A stretch of DNA of 64,000 nt, taken from NCBI RefSeq assembly GCF_033115175.1, contig NC_084831.1, positions 10,636,540-10,700,539 on the forward strand, read 5' to 3'. Every line of letters begins with the position of its first letter. Within the stretch, counting starts at the first letter, position 1. The translations under genes were made by a program, and so were the position numbers. A model generated the notes under the pieces. The model saw nothing but the letters and a program-made list of their open reading frames with translations, made no database searches and was not told the origin of the DNA. The DNA is from Lepus europaeus. Lineage: Eukaryota; Chordata; Mammalia; Lagomorpha; Leporidae. Positions 55,743-64,000 of this stretch are shown here, piece after piece.

Positions 55743-57160
55743 GTAGCCAGCAGCCTCACGCTAGTTCTGCATCGGCTTTTTGTATGTGGTGTGGCGATTA
55801 TCCGGTACCTGTTGGTCCAAGTACAGGAAAACCAAGGGGCACGAGTTTTCAAAATTGGAAGTCGTACAAAGGTTGACATGACATAGCCAAAAAAAATAGA
55901 ATCTGTCTTTGTCAAATCTCTCTGTGAATCTTAAAATTCTACTGTTTTAAGATTGCAGTGGACAGTTTGACCCCTTGTGTAAATTTTAAGATTCTAGTGT
56001 CTTGATGTTTTGATGTTTTACTGCAAGTGCAAGTTTTGTAAATCTTCACTAATTTTGGATGCTAATCAGATAGTACTTGGGAAGGACCCCAAAGTTAAGG
56101 CAGGTGTGGTAATATTTATAAAACTACTCTGAATCCTAATAATTTAAGGTATAGTGTTCTCTGGGTACTAAAGATTTCTCACAGCAGGGTTTTATATCCA
56201 GTTAATATTTTTTTCAGTATTATAAAGCTCTTAAAATAATGAAATTCTATAAAATAATTACATTGTTTTGATAAGATACTGCATTCTAAATAGAGGGGAT
56301 GAGTAGATGCATCTGTAAGTAGAAGCTATTTTCTTATATTTAATCATTGTATAGACAGAGGGGGGAATGTCTGGCCTGCAGGCCATATAAGGCCCACAGA
56401 ATCATTTGATCTGCTCCTGCCACGGCAGCTGCAGGCTGGCCTCCAAATTCAGTTAATCTGTAGCAGACCAGTTTTATGTTGATAATTTTTATGGCCTGCA
56501 AATGTTACAAAAATCCAAGCAGCAGAAAGTTTCCCCACCCCAGTATAGACCTGTAGTCTCCAACCTTATAGACATAAATCATATATGCCTATAACTGTCA
56601 TGTATTAAGTAGTTTAACACATACCAAAAAAAACATAGAATTGAAAGATACCAAGAGCATGACATAAAGAATACTTTTGTAGAGATTTCATTGCACATCT
56701 ACCACTTTGGAGACCATTAGCATAGTTTAAATGTATCTGTACTTTATATAATAAGTAAATGCAGCAAGAAAATAGGACTGTGTGACTGGTGTGGTCGAGC
56801 GCAGAAGGAAAGTGATTTGCATGTTCCTGAAAGTTGGGGCTGCTAGTTATGCCTAGCACCTTTCCAGATTTTGTACAATGAACATGTATTCATTTATCAG
56901 AAATGAACAGATGTCGTTTTAAATTAAAATAAATGCAAATTATATCCTATAAAATTATTCTGCTGTAAATGTCAAACATTTAAAAAAGCTGTCTAAATTA
57001 ACACAATATCACACGAGTTAACGTTTAAATACTCTATAAAGTCATTTTCTTGAAAATGTCCCTGTCCGTGGTGTTGTCCGAATGGAGTCTCAGCTGAGAG
57101 CGTAGATTTTCTGCTCTGTGTTTTAGCCGCTGTTGTCATGTTCGGTTTCTTCCCTCTCAG
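55743..57160. other. Intron 7
   Basis: About 1.4 kb, AT-rich, without CSINEs. A weak ancient DNA-transposon-like block lies at about 56,350-56,540 ('tggcctgcaggccatataag'). Nothing else recognised. Confidence 0.45.
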
Positions 57161-57338
57161 TGCTCCATCGACCTCAAGAAGAACGTGCTCGTGATTGGCA
57201 CCACAGGCTCACAAACCAGCTTCCTGCCGGAGGGGGAGCTGCCGGAGTGCGCGCGGCTGGCATACGGGGCTGTGCGGCCGGAGGAGATCGCAGACCAAGA
57301 GTTAGCAGAAGCCATTCAGAAATCAGCAGAGGATGCAG
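57161..57338 (+). CDS. DDI2: DDI2 exon 8, end of protease domain and C-terminal tail
   Basis: Codons 331-390: [20 protein letters not shown]..., then the acidic tail [19 protein letters not shown]. Between AYGA and VRPEE four residues remembered from human (GRED) are absent, a 12-bp in-frame difference. Acceptor tccctctcag, donor TGCAG-gtatct, phase 1, so either exon 9 or the acceptor at 62396 can follow in frame. Confidence 0.96.
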
Positions 57339-57685
57339 GTATCTGGGTCGACTGGAGCCCGTGAATGGATCTGGTTTTGCTGGGGAGCCGGGGAGGTGCT
57401 CCAGAGGTGGGGAGCGGTGCGGCCTGTGGCCCGTCTCACCAGCCAGCGGTAGACTGTGTGTCTGCTTGCTGCCTCCGCCCGTCTCTTACTGCAGCAGAGA
57501 AGATGCGGCGTTTCAGCAGATCCAGACACGTCTTGCTGTGTGCAGGATGCACTGGGAGTTACCTCGCTTAGACACATTTCGGTGGGCTTCCTGAAGGGAA
57601 TTGTAGCAGCAGGCACACACCTTTGTGTTCAGAATTATTTTCCTAAAAGTCTTTCCTCCTTCTAGGCCCATTTATTTTGAGGGAC

Positions 57686-57712
57686 AGCACTGTCACTGTC
57701 ACTGTCACTGTC
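57686..57712. repeat. (CACTGT)n short tandem repeat
   Basis: About four copies of the hexamer CACTGT in intron 8. Confidence 0.85.
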
Positions 57713-57930
57713 AGCAGCTCTCACTTTATAGATATGTGGTGGAAGTGCTGCCACTCAAAGCCATGAGAACAACGGCAGGAAGCACACGTGAATGTTAACC
57801 GGAGGGCACTGTCCATGCTGTCATTGAGAGTGCTGAAACAACATGTTAACTACTGAGGTGAAGCCACCTAATACTTTTTCCCAATGTCGATGGTTTTGGC
57901 TGGCCTGTTTAAGTCCAAGATGGAGCCGAG

Positions 57931-58084
57931 TGTTCTGGATAAAGTGGGGCAACAACGCAGTTTTACTGAATTCTCCATCTGGTAAAGAACAGTGAATCTG
58001 GGGTGTGTTCTGGATAACGTGGGGCGACAACGCAGTTTTACGGAATTCTCCATCTGGTAAAGAACAGTGAATCTGGGGTGTGTT
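57931..58084. repeat. 75-bp tandem duplication
   Basis: Two units, 57931-58005 and 58006-58080, start TGTTCTGGATAA and differ at only about 3 positions, with the first 4 bases of a third unit. It lies in intron 8 and has no similarity to the SINEs. Confidence 0.93.
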
Positions 58085-59517
58085 GACTTTCAAGTTTGGG
58101 TTATTTAAAGTCTTGAGCTGGAATCACTCACCAGTGTGACAGATGCCACATACTGCTTCTCTCGTACAGTGACATGTATCAGAGTTAACAGTCGAGGGAG
58201 TAACTTTCTCCTAAAGACAAGAGGGTAAGAACTTTAGAAACGAGCAGCCAGGGTCTGCCACACTTCCTGGAAAGCATTCGGACGTCCAGCCCTGTGCTCG
58301 TCAGGACGGGTGTGTGGAGCAGATGGAGGTTTGCAGGCTGGCCTTGTTCGGGATCTGTGCCCGTCAGCTTTTGGCTCAGTGTTACATAGAAGGCACAGCG
58401 TCGGTTGTGACCAGTGTTTTGTGGGAAGGGAAAGATTCTGAGCAACCAGACAGGAAGAAACTAACTTAATCGTTTTAATCTCTGCAGCAAGTTAGCTTGA
58501 GTGAGGTAGGCCTGCATACTCATCCTGTGTGGCTTTTGGAAGTAACTGGTCTTCTTGTGTGCTGTGTATTACTGTGAGGACACGTCGCCATTTTGTGGAA
58601 TTTCTCCCCTTCTATTTAAATTTAACTTCCACAGTCTTGGCATTGTTACTTGGGAATAACAATGCCGCCAGCAATGGTTTCTAGTACCAGTAACCGTTAC
58701 CCTCTTTGGGCGACTACCGTATTCTAATCAAAAGCACAAGAAGTTGAAACAGATACCACAGGTGCTTCCAGGCTCAGCGACGAGGGTGTTCCAGTGTCCG
58801 CGGATTAAAAGGGGTGGCTTCCCCAGAGCACTCACTGCCGACAGGGACGGCGTGCCGAGTCCCGTAAAGAGCTGTGGATCACATCCTGTGTCTTTGAAAT
58901 GCTGCTTCCCAGCATCGTTAACAGTCAAACTCTGGACACAGTGGGTGAAAGTGTTGTTAAAAATCATTTCTTTGGCAGATATTTTACATCAAAATATCTT
59001 CATCTTTTCTCTCAGTTGAGAAATTAGGTGCTACATCTGACAGACTTTTTGAAAATTGATTAGAAGGCAAAGAAGATAAGCCAGGATAGAACTGAAGGAG
59101 ATTCGGTTTGTTTGATTCTAAAAATGAATCTCAACTGAGAAAGAAAGTTGGAAAGTGACCATTCCATGTGTTCACTCACTTTTACTCCCTAACAGGGTTT
59201 CATAGTTAATTCCATTTGATGGGTCTACTTTTTTCACCTGCTGCGCGTGTTTGCCCTTGAATTCTCTGAGTAAATGGGTAAAATTAATTTCTTTCCAAGT
59301 TCTGTTAAAAATGTGTTGAAGTTGACATAGCCTATGTATTGTGGGAGAGCTGAAGCAACCAGCAGCTCCTCAGATGTCCAAACCGGAGGAACATTCCCCC
59401 CACTGACTCCACGAGTTCCTGATTTTAAAATGGCAAAGGAGTGGAAACTGTAACCCTGCACGCTGTGTGGTTTGCATCGTTAACCCAAGTTTGCTGTCTG
59501 TTTCCTAATTCAAACAG
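58085..59517. other. Intron 8, remainder
   Basis: About 1.4 kb without SINEs. No gene or named repeat recognised. Confidence 0.5.
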
Positions 59518-59534
59518 AGCGTCAGAAGCCATGA
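59518..59534 (+). CDS. DDI2: DDI2 exon 9, last five codons and stop
   Basis: With the split codon from exon 8 it reads E-R-Q-K-P-TGA, the known DDI2 C terminus. The acceptor is ttcaaacag. The rest of the exon is 3' UTR. Confidence 0.93.
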
Positions 59535-60819
59535 TGCATGTAGTGTGTGTGTGCTGCAGCTGGAGTGGGCCCCAGACCAGGTATTTATAGACGCCACGCT
59601 CCGCCTCCGTGCAGTGTCATCCAGTCTGAACTTGTCTGTGCTGCCGCAGTCTGGAAGTCGGCTTCTGCCATGCATTCCACCTGTGTGATCTGGTTACAAC
59701 CAGCCTGTACGTGCACTTGTATGTTGGCGCACATGCGTGCGTAAGAGTAGATTCCCGTTTAAAATTGTGTGAGTTACAAGAACGGGGCAGGGAATTTCAG
59801 CAAAGACAGCGTCTGCTAGCTCTGCCACATCTGTTTGGAGTACCAAGTGGAGAACACTGACATCACAGCCCTGTGTTGTTGGGAGTGACTTTTCTTTGTA
59901 ATGCATTTTAGGAACTCCTTTCCTCTGAAAAACTAAGAGCTCTTTTTTTCACATTGTTGTGTATGACCACCTGGAGTTTTGAGGGGTAGGGGGAAGAAGA
60001 GATTTTCATTGCGTTGAGAAAGAAATGGAAACTTCAACTTGACCAGGATCACAGAGCCTGTAACATAGGCAAGACTTGCATTTTATTCTTGCAACAGCAG
60101 CTGAGTCTTTGCTTTTTCCCTGTGTCCCTGGCCTGACATTCTCCATGGGAGGCACTTGAGTTCCATTGCCCTGTGGTGTAAATGTGATACATGGCCACCT
60201 GAGGCTGTCAGCTGACAGAGCAGGAGGAAAAGTTGCTGCTAAGTGGGCAGCCCTAGCTCTCACAGGGGTTTGCAGGCTGGTTGTAATCAGACACATCGCA
60301 TTTAACTTCTTCTCTCTCCCCTGGGAAGGGTGGGTAAAACAGGCCGAGTCTGATTGTTCTGGATGCCCATTCTCATCTTCTGTTGCCATGTAGTACTGAC
60401 CCCGTCCTCCCTCCACGTAGCACTTAGGCCAGTGAATCTGACCGTGTCCACTGCCGGAGGCCTGTGCTGCTTTTCTCATGAGTACAAAATCCATTGAGCC
60501 CATGTTCACCTTGACCTCCCCTGGTTGTTTATCAGTGCATAGCAGTGCCAGAGGCCTTCTCATCCTCCTCTGTGTCACCAGCACAGGTATTTCACTACAG
60601 TGCAGTTTTTTCTGTTCGCATCAGTTCGAAATCGAACCTCTTCCAGAGTCAGCCTTAGAGATTGATAATAACTGTGTTTCTGGATTCTAGTGGATGTAGT
60701 TTAAACTGAGACAAAGGTTGTTTCTCTGCTTATTGCTAATGTTCATTCCAAAGCTTGTGTTGCACCTGCCCAAAAAGATTGTCCTGTGAAGTCATCTTTG
60801 TTACCAGCCTTTGGACTTT

Positions 60820-61131
60820 TAAAAATTTTTTATTTATTTTCATTTTATTTGAAAGGCAGAGAGACAGATAGATCTTCCTTCTGCTGGTTTACTCCCAAGA
60901 TCCCTGCAACCTCCAGGCTTGTACTAGGCCCTAGCAAGGAGTCCAAAACTCAATCTGGCTCTCCCACATGGATGGCAGGGACCCAAGTACCTCAGCCATC
61001 ATCTGCTGCTGCCCAGGGAGCACATTAACACAGCTGGATTGTAAGCAGAGTAACTGGGACTCAAACCAGGCACTCCCATATGGGATATGGGCATCCCAAG
61101 CAGCAACTTACTGTGTCAAAACTCCCACCCC
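60820..61131 (-). mobile_element. CSINE
   Basis: 'cattttatttgaaaggcaga' to 'actgtgtcaaaactcccacc'. Confidence 0.83.
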
Positions 61132-61249
61132 TGGCTTTGAATTCAGTCTTACAATAAGTGCATAGAAGCTTATTTTAACTGGATGAATGGGAAAAAGAAA
61201 ATTGAAACTCATGTTTAAAGATACTGTTAGCTGTTCACACTGAGCTGAT

Positions 61250-61555
61250 TTTTTTTTTTTTTTTTTTTTGGTTAAGATTTGTTTATATATAAGAATTAGA
61301 GAGATATCTTCCATCCACAGGTTCATTCCCCAAATGGCCATAATGGCTGAGGTTGGGCCAGGCCGAAGCCAGGAGCTTCTGAGGGGTCTCCCACATGGGT
61401 GCACGGACCCAAGCACTTGGGCCATCCTCCCTGTTTTCCTAGGCCCATGAGCAGGGAGGTCGATCAAAAGTGGAGCACCAGGACTTGAACTGGCGCCCAT
61501 ATGGAATGCCTGTGCTGCGGGTGGTGGCTTACCCCACTGCGCCACAATGCCGGCC
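61250..61555 (-). mobile_element. CSINE
   Basis: TSD cacactgagctgat/cacactgagccgat (about 61236 and 61556). Confidence 0.94.
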
Positions 61556-61739
61556 CCACACTGAGCCGATGGCTAGGTCTGCCACCTTATTTGAGTGTTC
61601 ATTAAGTTGCAGTTAACCTAGATAGTCACTGCCTATTGAACAACTATTATGAACTGTCTCTTCGCTACTCCACCAGGTTCCTTTAAAGAACATAACTGTT
61701 CTTAGCACAGTTGTACTCTATTAATGTGGTAACTGTAGT

Positions 61740-61818
61740 CCTTTATTTATATTGTTTATTGGAGGCAGAGGCACAGACAGAGACATCACATTCACTGGTT
61801 TACTCTCTAATCAGAGGT
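61740..61818 (-). mobile_element. CSINE fragment
   Basis: Only 'ttattggaggcagaggcaca' and 'ttcactggtttactctctaa' remain. Confidence 0.6.
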
Positions 61819-61954
61819 AGAATCGTGTTTGCTTCTTTGTCTTCTGGAAGTCCCTGAGCATCATGTAAATTCTCAAATTCCAAATTTCAGACATCTCATC
61901 ATTTGAGTGTGCACATTTGAAACATGAAAAGTGCATTGATATGAGAAGCATCCT

Positions 61955-62065
61955 ACTGCAAAGATTCTCGAGCCTTGTAACATGCTTAGGAATCACACAG
62001 GAGCTTATTGAAAATGAAAACGCCTAGATTTATCCCCCAGGATGCATACTTAACAAACATCCCAC
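61955..62065. mobile_element. MER5A-type relic
   Basis: 'tcgagccttgtaacatgctt', 'gaatcacacaggagcttatt' and 'cgcctagatttatcccccag' follow the MER5A order. Confidence 0.55.
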
Positions 62066-62360
62066 ATTATTTTAGGGCAAGTGGTGGACAAAGCACTCTT
62101 GGAGAAACTATCGAGGAGTTCAGAGTAAAGATCCGTGCGTGTTCTGCAGTCCCGAGCACTAACAGCCATGTGCGTGTTGTACCGAGAACATGCCTACCTC
62201 TTACTCTGGTTGCATGTTAAAACATCTGCCACCGTGAGAAAGAATTCTTCCACATTTTTAATTATCTCTGTGGGAGGACCCTGAGATGAAGGGCCTGATT
62301 TTATTTATTCTGTCCTGTTTAGACTTGTACCCCTGGTAATGCAGTGGCCCTTGTTAAGTG

Positions 62361-62395
62361 CTGATTAATCTTCCTTTCCCTTTTGTTCTGTATAG
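62361..62395 (+). promoter_or_regulatory. Strong splice acceptor in front of RSC1A1
   Basis: Branch-like CTGAT (62361-62365), pyrimidine tract from 62370 and TATAG ending at 62395. From 62396 the frame reads AG-CAA-AGT-GGT..., which completes codon 390 of DDI2 exon 8 (G|AG, Glu) and continues without a stop into the RSC1A1 ATG as codon 401. Confidence 0.75.
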
Positions 62396-64000
62396 AGCAA
62401 AGTGGTAAAGAATCTACCTCACTGGGAATGTCGTCCTCACCAACCTTAGATGGATCTGACCATCCAGCCCATTCTTCAGGACAGAGTCCTGAGGCCGGGA
62501 ACCCCGCGAGTCTTGCTCGCTCTGTACCTGCTTCAGTCTGCCCTGTCAAGCCCGATAACCCAGAGAGCACTGAACCTGAAGCTGCGACGGCCTGGAAGGC
62601 TTCAGATGGATTCCAGATAAACTCTGAAAAGAAAGACCACCTTTCTCTCCAGGGCCATTCTCCTTGTGCTTCTGCAGCAGCCCAGAGCCCAGCCATGCCT
62701 TTACAGCGTTCATCTGAAGAAGCAGGTGTTGCCGACAGCCTGGAGGTAGCTGCTGAAAGAAGCACCCAGGGCCTCCGATTTCATCTCCACACGAGACAGG
62801 AAGTGAATTTATCCATCACGACTACCAGGATGCATGAACCACAAATGTTTGTAGGTGAAGAAGGTTGGCATCCAGAAAATCAGAACCCGAGTCAAGTGAA
62901 CGACCTCCAGCAGCACCAAGAACCAGAGAACGAGCAGCACGAGGCGGTCCCACGGGACGCTCCGTGTGACACAGGGGACCTTGAACTTCCTGGAGAAAGG
63001 CAGCAGAAACAGGAAGTTGCTGACTGGGAAGCCACGATGAGAGGCGGTCATCTGCAGCAGAATGCGGGTCTTCCAGATCCAGGGGAGGGCGCCCTCCCTT
63101 CCGGACGCTGTGGCTGCTCGAACTCAGAAACACTTATGGAAGTGGGTGCAGCCGAACAGTCCCTGGTTGCTGCGCTGAGTTCCGCAGGCAGGCAGAATGC
63201 CAGTGTCGGGAATGGCAGTGCGTCTGATCTCACTTTGGGGAATCCCTCCATGGAAGTAGAGCTATCACCATGCAGCCCTTCGTCTGAGATCTTGAATGGT
63301 TCCATCCCCATTCAGGACCTGCAGCCCCCAGAAGGTAGTGTGGAGATGCCTGGGACAGACAGCGAATACGGCGGCCGTGCCTCCTCCTCCAGTGTCTGTG
63401 GCGGTAGTCAGCCCCCTGCAGAGTCCGCAGAAGAATCTTGTTCATCTATAACGACAGCCTTGAAAGAACTTCATGAACTTTTGGTCATTAGTAGTAAACC
63501 AGCGGCAGAAGCTGCATGTGAAGAGGTCATGTGTCAATCAGAAGGGACAGCTGAGGGGCAGCCGTGTAACAACCTTTCTGCAAGATGGACCGAAAATGAG
63601 CGTCGGACCCAGGATGAGGCGCGGCCACAGGTGTCGCGTGAGGCCATACCTGTGTCTGTGAAGACAGAAAAATTAACAGACACTTCACCTGACACCGGAA
63701 TAGAAGATGGAGAAAATACTACCTTCCAAGGTCCAGGTGGTGGCCTGTCAACTCATAACGGTGCCCCCAGGTCTGGGGGCTCAGTGCACGAGAGCCGTTC
63801 TGTCACTGTAACCGCAGCTGAAACATCTAGTCAATCACACTGCACCTTAGGTGTGGAAATTTCACCCGGACTTCTAACAGGTGAGGGGGATGCACTCAGT
63901 CAGACTTCCGAGCAGACTAAGTCTTTGCTGGTTAAAGACTTGGGTCAGGGCACACAGAACCCAGCACCAGACAGGCCTGAGACCAGAGAAGACGTCTGTC
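62396..64000 (+). CDS. DDI2: Alternative DDI2 terminal exon (predicted DDI2-RSC1A1 fusion)
   Basis: Inferred coding exon when exon 8 is spliced to 62396. It adds EQSGKESTSLG, then the whole RSC1A1 frame, in place of the ERQKP terminus. The predicted product keeps the DDI2 UBL, helical and protease domains and gains the long disordered RS1 region. The UBA domain known at the end of RS1 would lie beyond the window. The acceptor quality, the matching phase and the absence of stops are seen; actual use of the junction is inferred. Confidence 0.6.
62428..64000 (+). CDS. RSC1A1: RSC1A1, regulatory solute carrier protein RS1, 3' end cut by the window
   Basis: Intronless frame of 524 complete codons, open at the window edge. 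The human protein is about 617 residues, so about 75 residues including the UBA domain are missing. RS1 lowers surface levels of transporters such as SGLT1 (SLC5A1) by acting on vesicle release at the trans-Golgi network, and also affects their transcription. It has no signal peptide or membrane segment and is Ser/Glu/Gln/Pro-rich and probably disordered. Recognised landmarks: start MSSSPTLDGSDHPAHSSGQSP, QGLRFHLHTRQE- (about residues 115-126), MHEPQMF, ELHELLV with an LxxLL-type LHELL at 348-352 in the nuclear-shuttling region, and LGVEISPGLL near 480. The regulatory tripeptide QSP is at 19-21 and 86-88. The human QCP site is ARP here (398-400). The ATG has G at -3. Confidence 0.93.
   Translation, partial: MSSSPTLDGSDHPAHSSGQSPEAGNPASLARSVPASVCPVKPDNPESTEPEAATAWKASDGFQINSEKKDHLSLQGHSPCASAAAQSPAMPLQRSSEEAGVADSLEVAAERSTQGLRFHLHTRQEVNLSITTTRMHEPQMFVGEEGWHPENQNPSQVNDLQQHQEPENEQHEAVPRDAPCDTGDLELPGERQQKQEVADWEATMRGGHLQQNAGLPDPGEGALPSGRCGCSNSETLMEVGAAEQSLVAALSSAGRQNASVGNGSASDLTLGNPSMEVELSPCSPSSEILNGSIPIQDLQPPEGSVEMPGTDSEYGGRASSSSVCGGSQPPAESAEESCSSITTALKELHELLVISSKPAAEAACEEVMCQSEGTAEGQPCNNLSARWTENERRTQDEARPQVSREAIPVSVKTEKLTDTSPDTGIEDGENTTFQGPGGGLSTHNGAPRSGGSVHESRSVTVTAAETSSQSHCTLGVEISPGLLTGEGDALSQTSEQTKSLLVKDLGQGTQNPAPDRPETREDVC

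Larger units (their letters stand above)
24384..59534 (+). other. DDI2: DDI2 gene, nine coding exons (DNA damage inducible 1 homolog 2)
   Basis: The spliced frame is 394 codons. DDI2 is a cytosolic/nuclear ubiquitin-directed aspartic endoprotease. Known roles are cleavage of the ER-derived, ubiquitinated transcription factor NFE2L1 when the proteasome is impaired, and help in removing RTF2 from stalled replication forks. Domains seen: ubiquitin-like fold (residues about 1-76, exons 1-2), linker rich in S/P/Q (about 90-125), Ddi helical domain (about 126-205, exons 3-4), retropepsin-like domain (about 210-330, exons 5-8) with catalytic Asp251 in DSGA and the second hydrophobic-hydrophobic-Gly element LLGLDML at 320-326. 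It dimerises to form one active site. From memory the human protein has 399 residues; this one is 5 shorter (one residue in the linker, four in exon 8). All introns are GT-AG. Confidence 0.96.
59535..62395 (+). other. DDI2: DDI2 3' UTR / region between DDI2 stop and RSC1A1
   Basis: No AATAAA was seen between the DDI2 stop and the RSC1A1 frame. This fits a long 3' UTR that continues through RSC1A1, as recalled for the human locus. Two CSINEs and a SINE fragment lie at 60.8-61.8 kb and a MER5A-type relic at about 61,955-62,065. The region has stops in all relevant frames, so an mRNA that keeps it cannot fuse the two proteins. Confidence 0.6.

Noticed and set aside
57821-58093. Minus-strand 90-codon open frame with repeated 25-residue units
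   Set aside because: It arises because the 75-bp tandem unit is a multiple of three; there is no other coding evidence and it is intronic.

Overview
The window is mammalian nuclear DNA, almost certainly from a lagomorph and most likely rabbit. It is packed with about 80 copies of a tRNA-derived SINE of the rabbit C family (CSINE). A typical + strand copy starts GGCCGGCGCCGTGGCTCA, has a Pol III B-box-like GGTTCTAGTCC about 60-70 bp in, continues through 'ggatggcccaagt...cttgggcc' and 'ggagtgaacca', and ends in (CT)n plus an A tail or 'aaataaataaatctttaaa'. No bacterial, plasmid or CRISPR features are present. 'CSINE' below means this element. 'Young' copies keep intact A/B boxes and a long A tail. 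TSD means target-site duplication.

Layout. Positions 1-23,000 are upstream intergenic sequence: dense, often nested CSINEs, an L2 relic, MIR relics, an old L1 3' end, a solo class II-like LTR inserted inside a CSINE, an RPL23A processed pseudogene, and an unassigned CpG island at about 7.2-8.65 kb with promoter-type motifs. Positions 23.3-25.0 kb are the CpG-island promoter and first exon of DDI2. From 24,384 to 59,534, DDI2 runs on the + strand in nine coding exons with consensus splice sites and a continuous frame (394 codons). It encodes a ubiquitin-like domain, the Ddi helical domain and a retroviral-type aspartic protease with the DSGA catalytic motif. From 62,428 to the window edge lies the intronless RSC1A1 (RS1) frame, 524 codons, still open at 64,000.

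How the genes relate. The short DDI2 last exon encodes only ERQKP-stop. About 2.9 kb further on, a strong splice acceptor (CTGAT branch-like site, pyrimidine tract, TATAG) sits 32 bp before the RSC1A1 ATG. It is in the correct phase to join DDI2 exon 8 to RSC1A1 with no stop codon. From family knowledge, fungal Ddi1 has a C-terminal UBA domain, vertebrate DDI2 lacks it, and RS1 ends in a UBA domain. The inferred DDI2-RSC1A1 fusion would therefore restore the ancestral UBL-protease-UBA order on one polypeptide. This is the most interesting observation in the window and can be tested with RNA data.

Limits. Gene and family identities come from recognition of the translated sequence. Human comparisons are from memory. 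Repeat boundaries without a visible TSD are accurate to about 10-20 bp. Old repeat family names are tentative.
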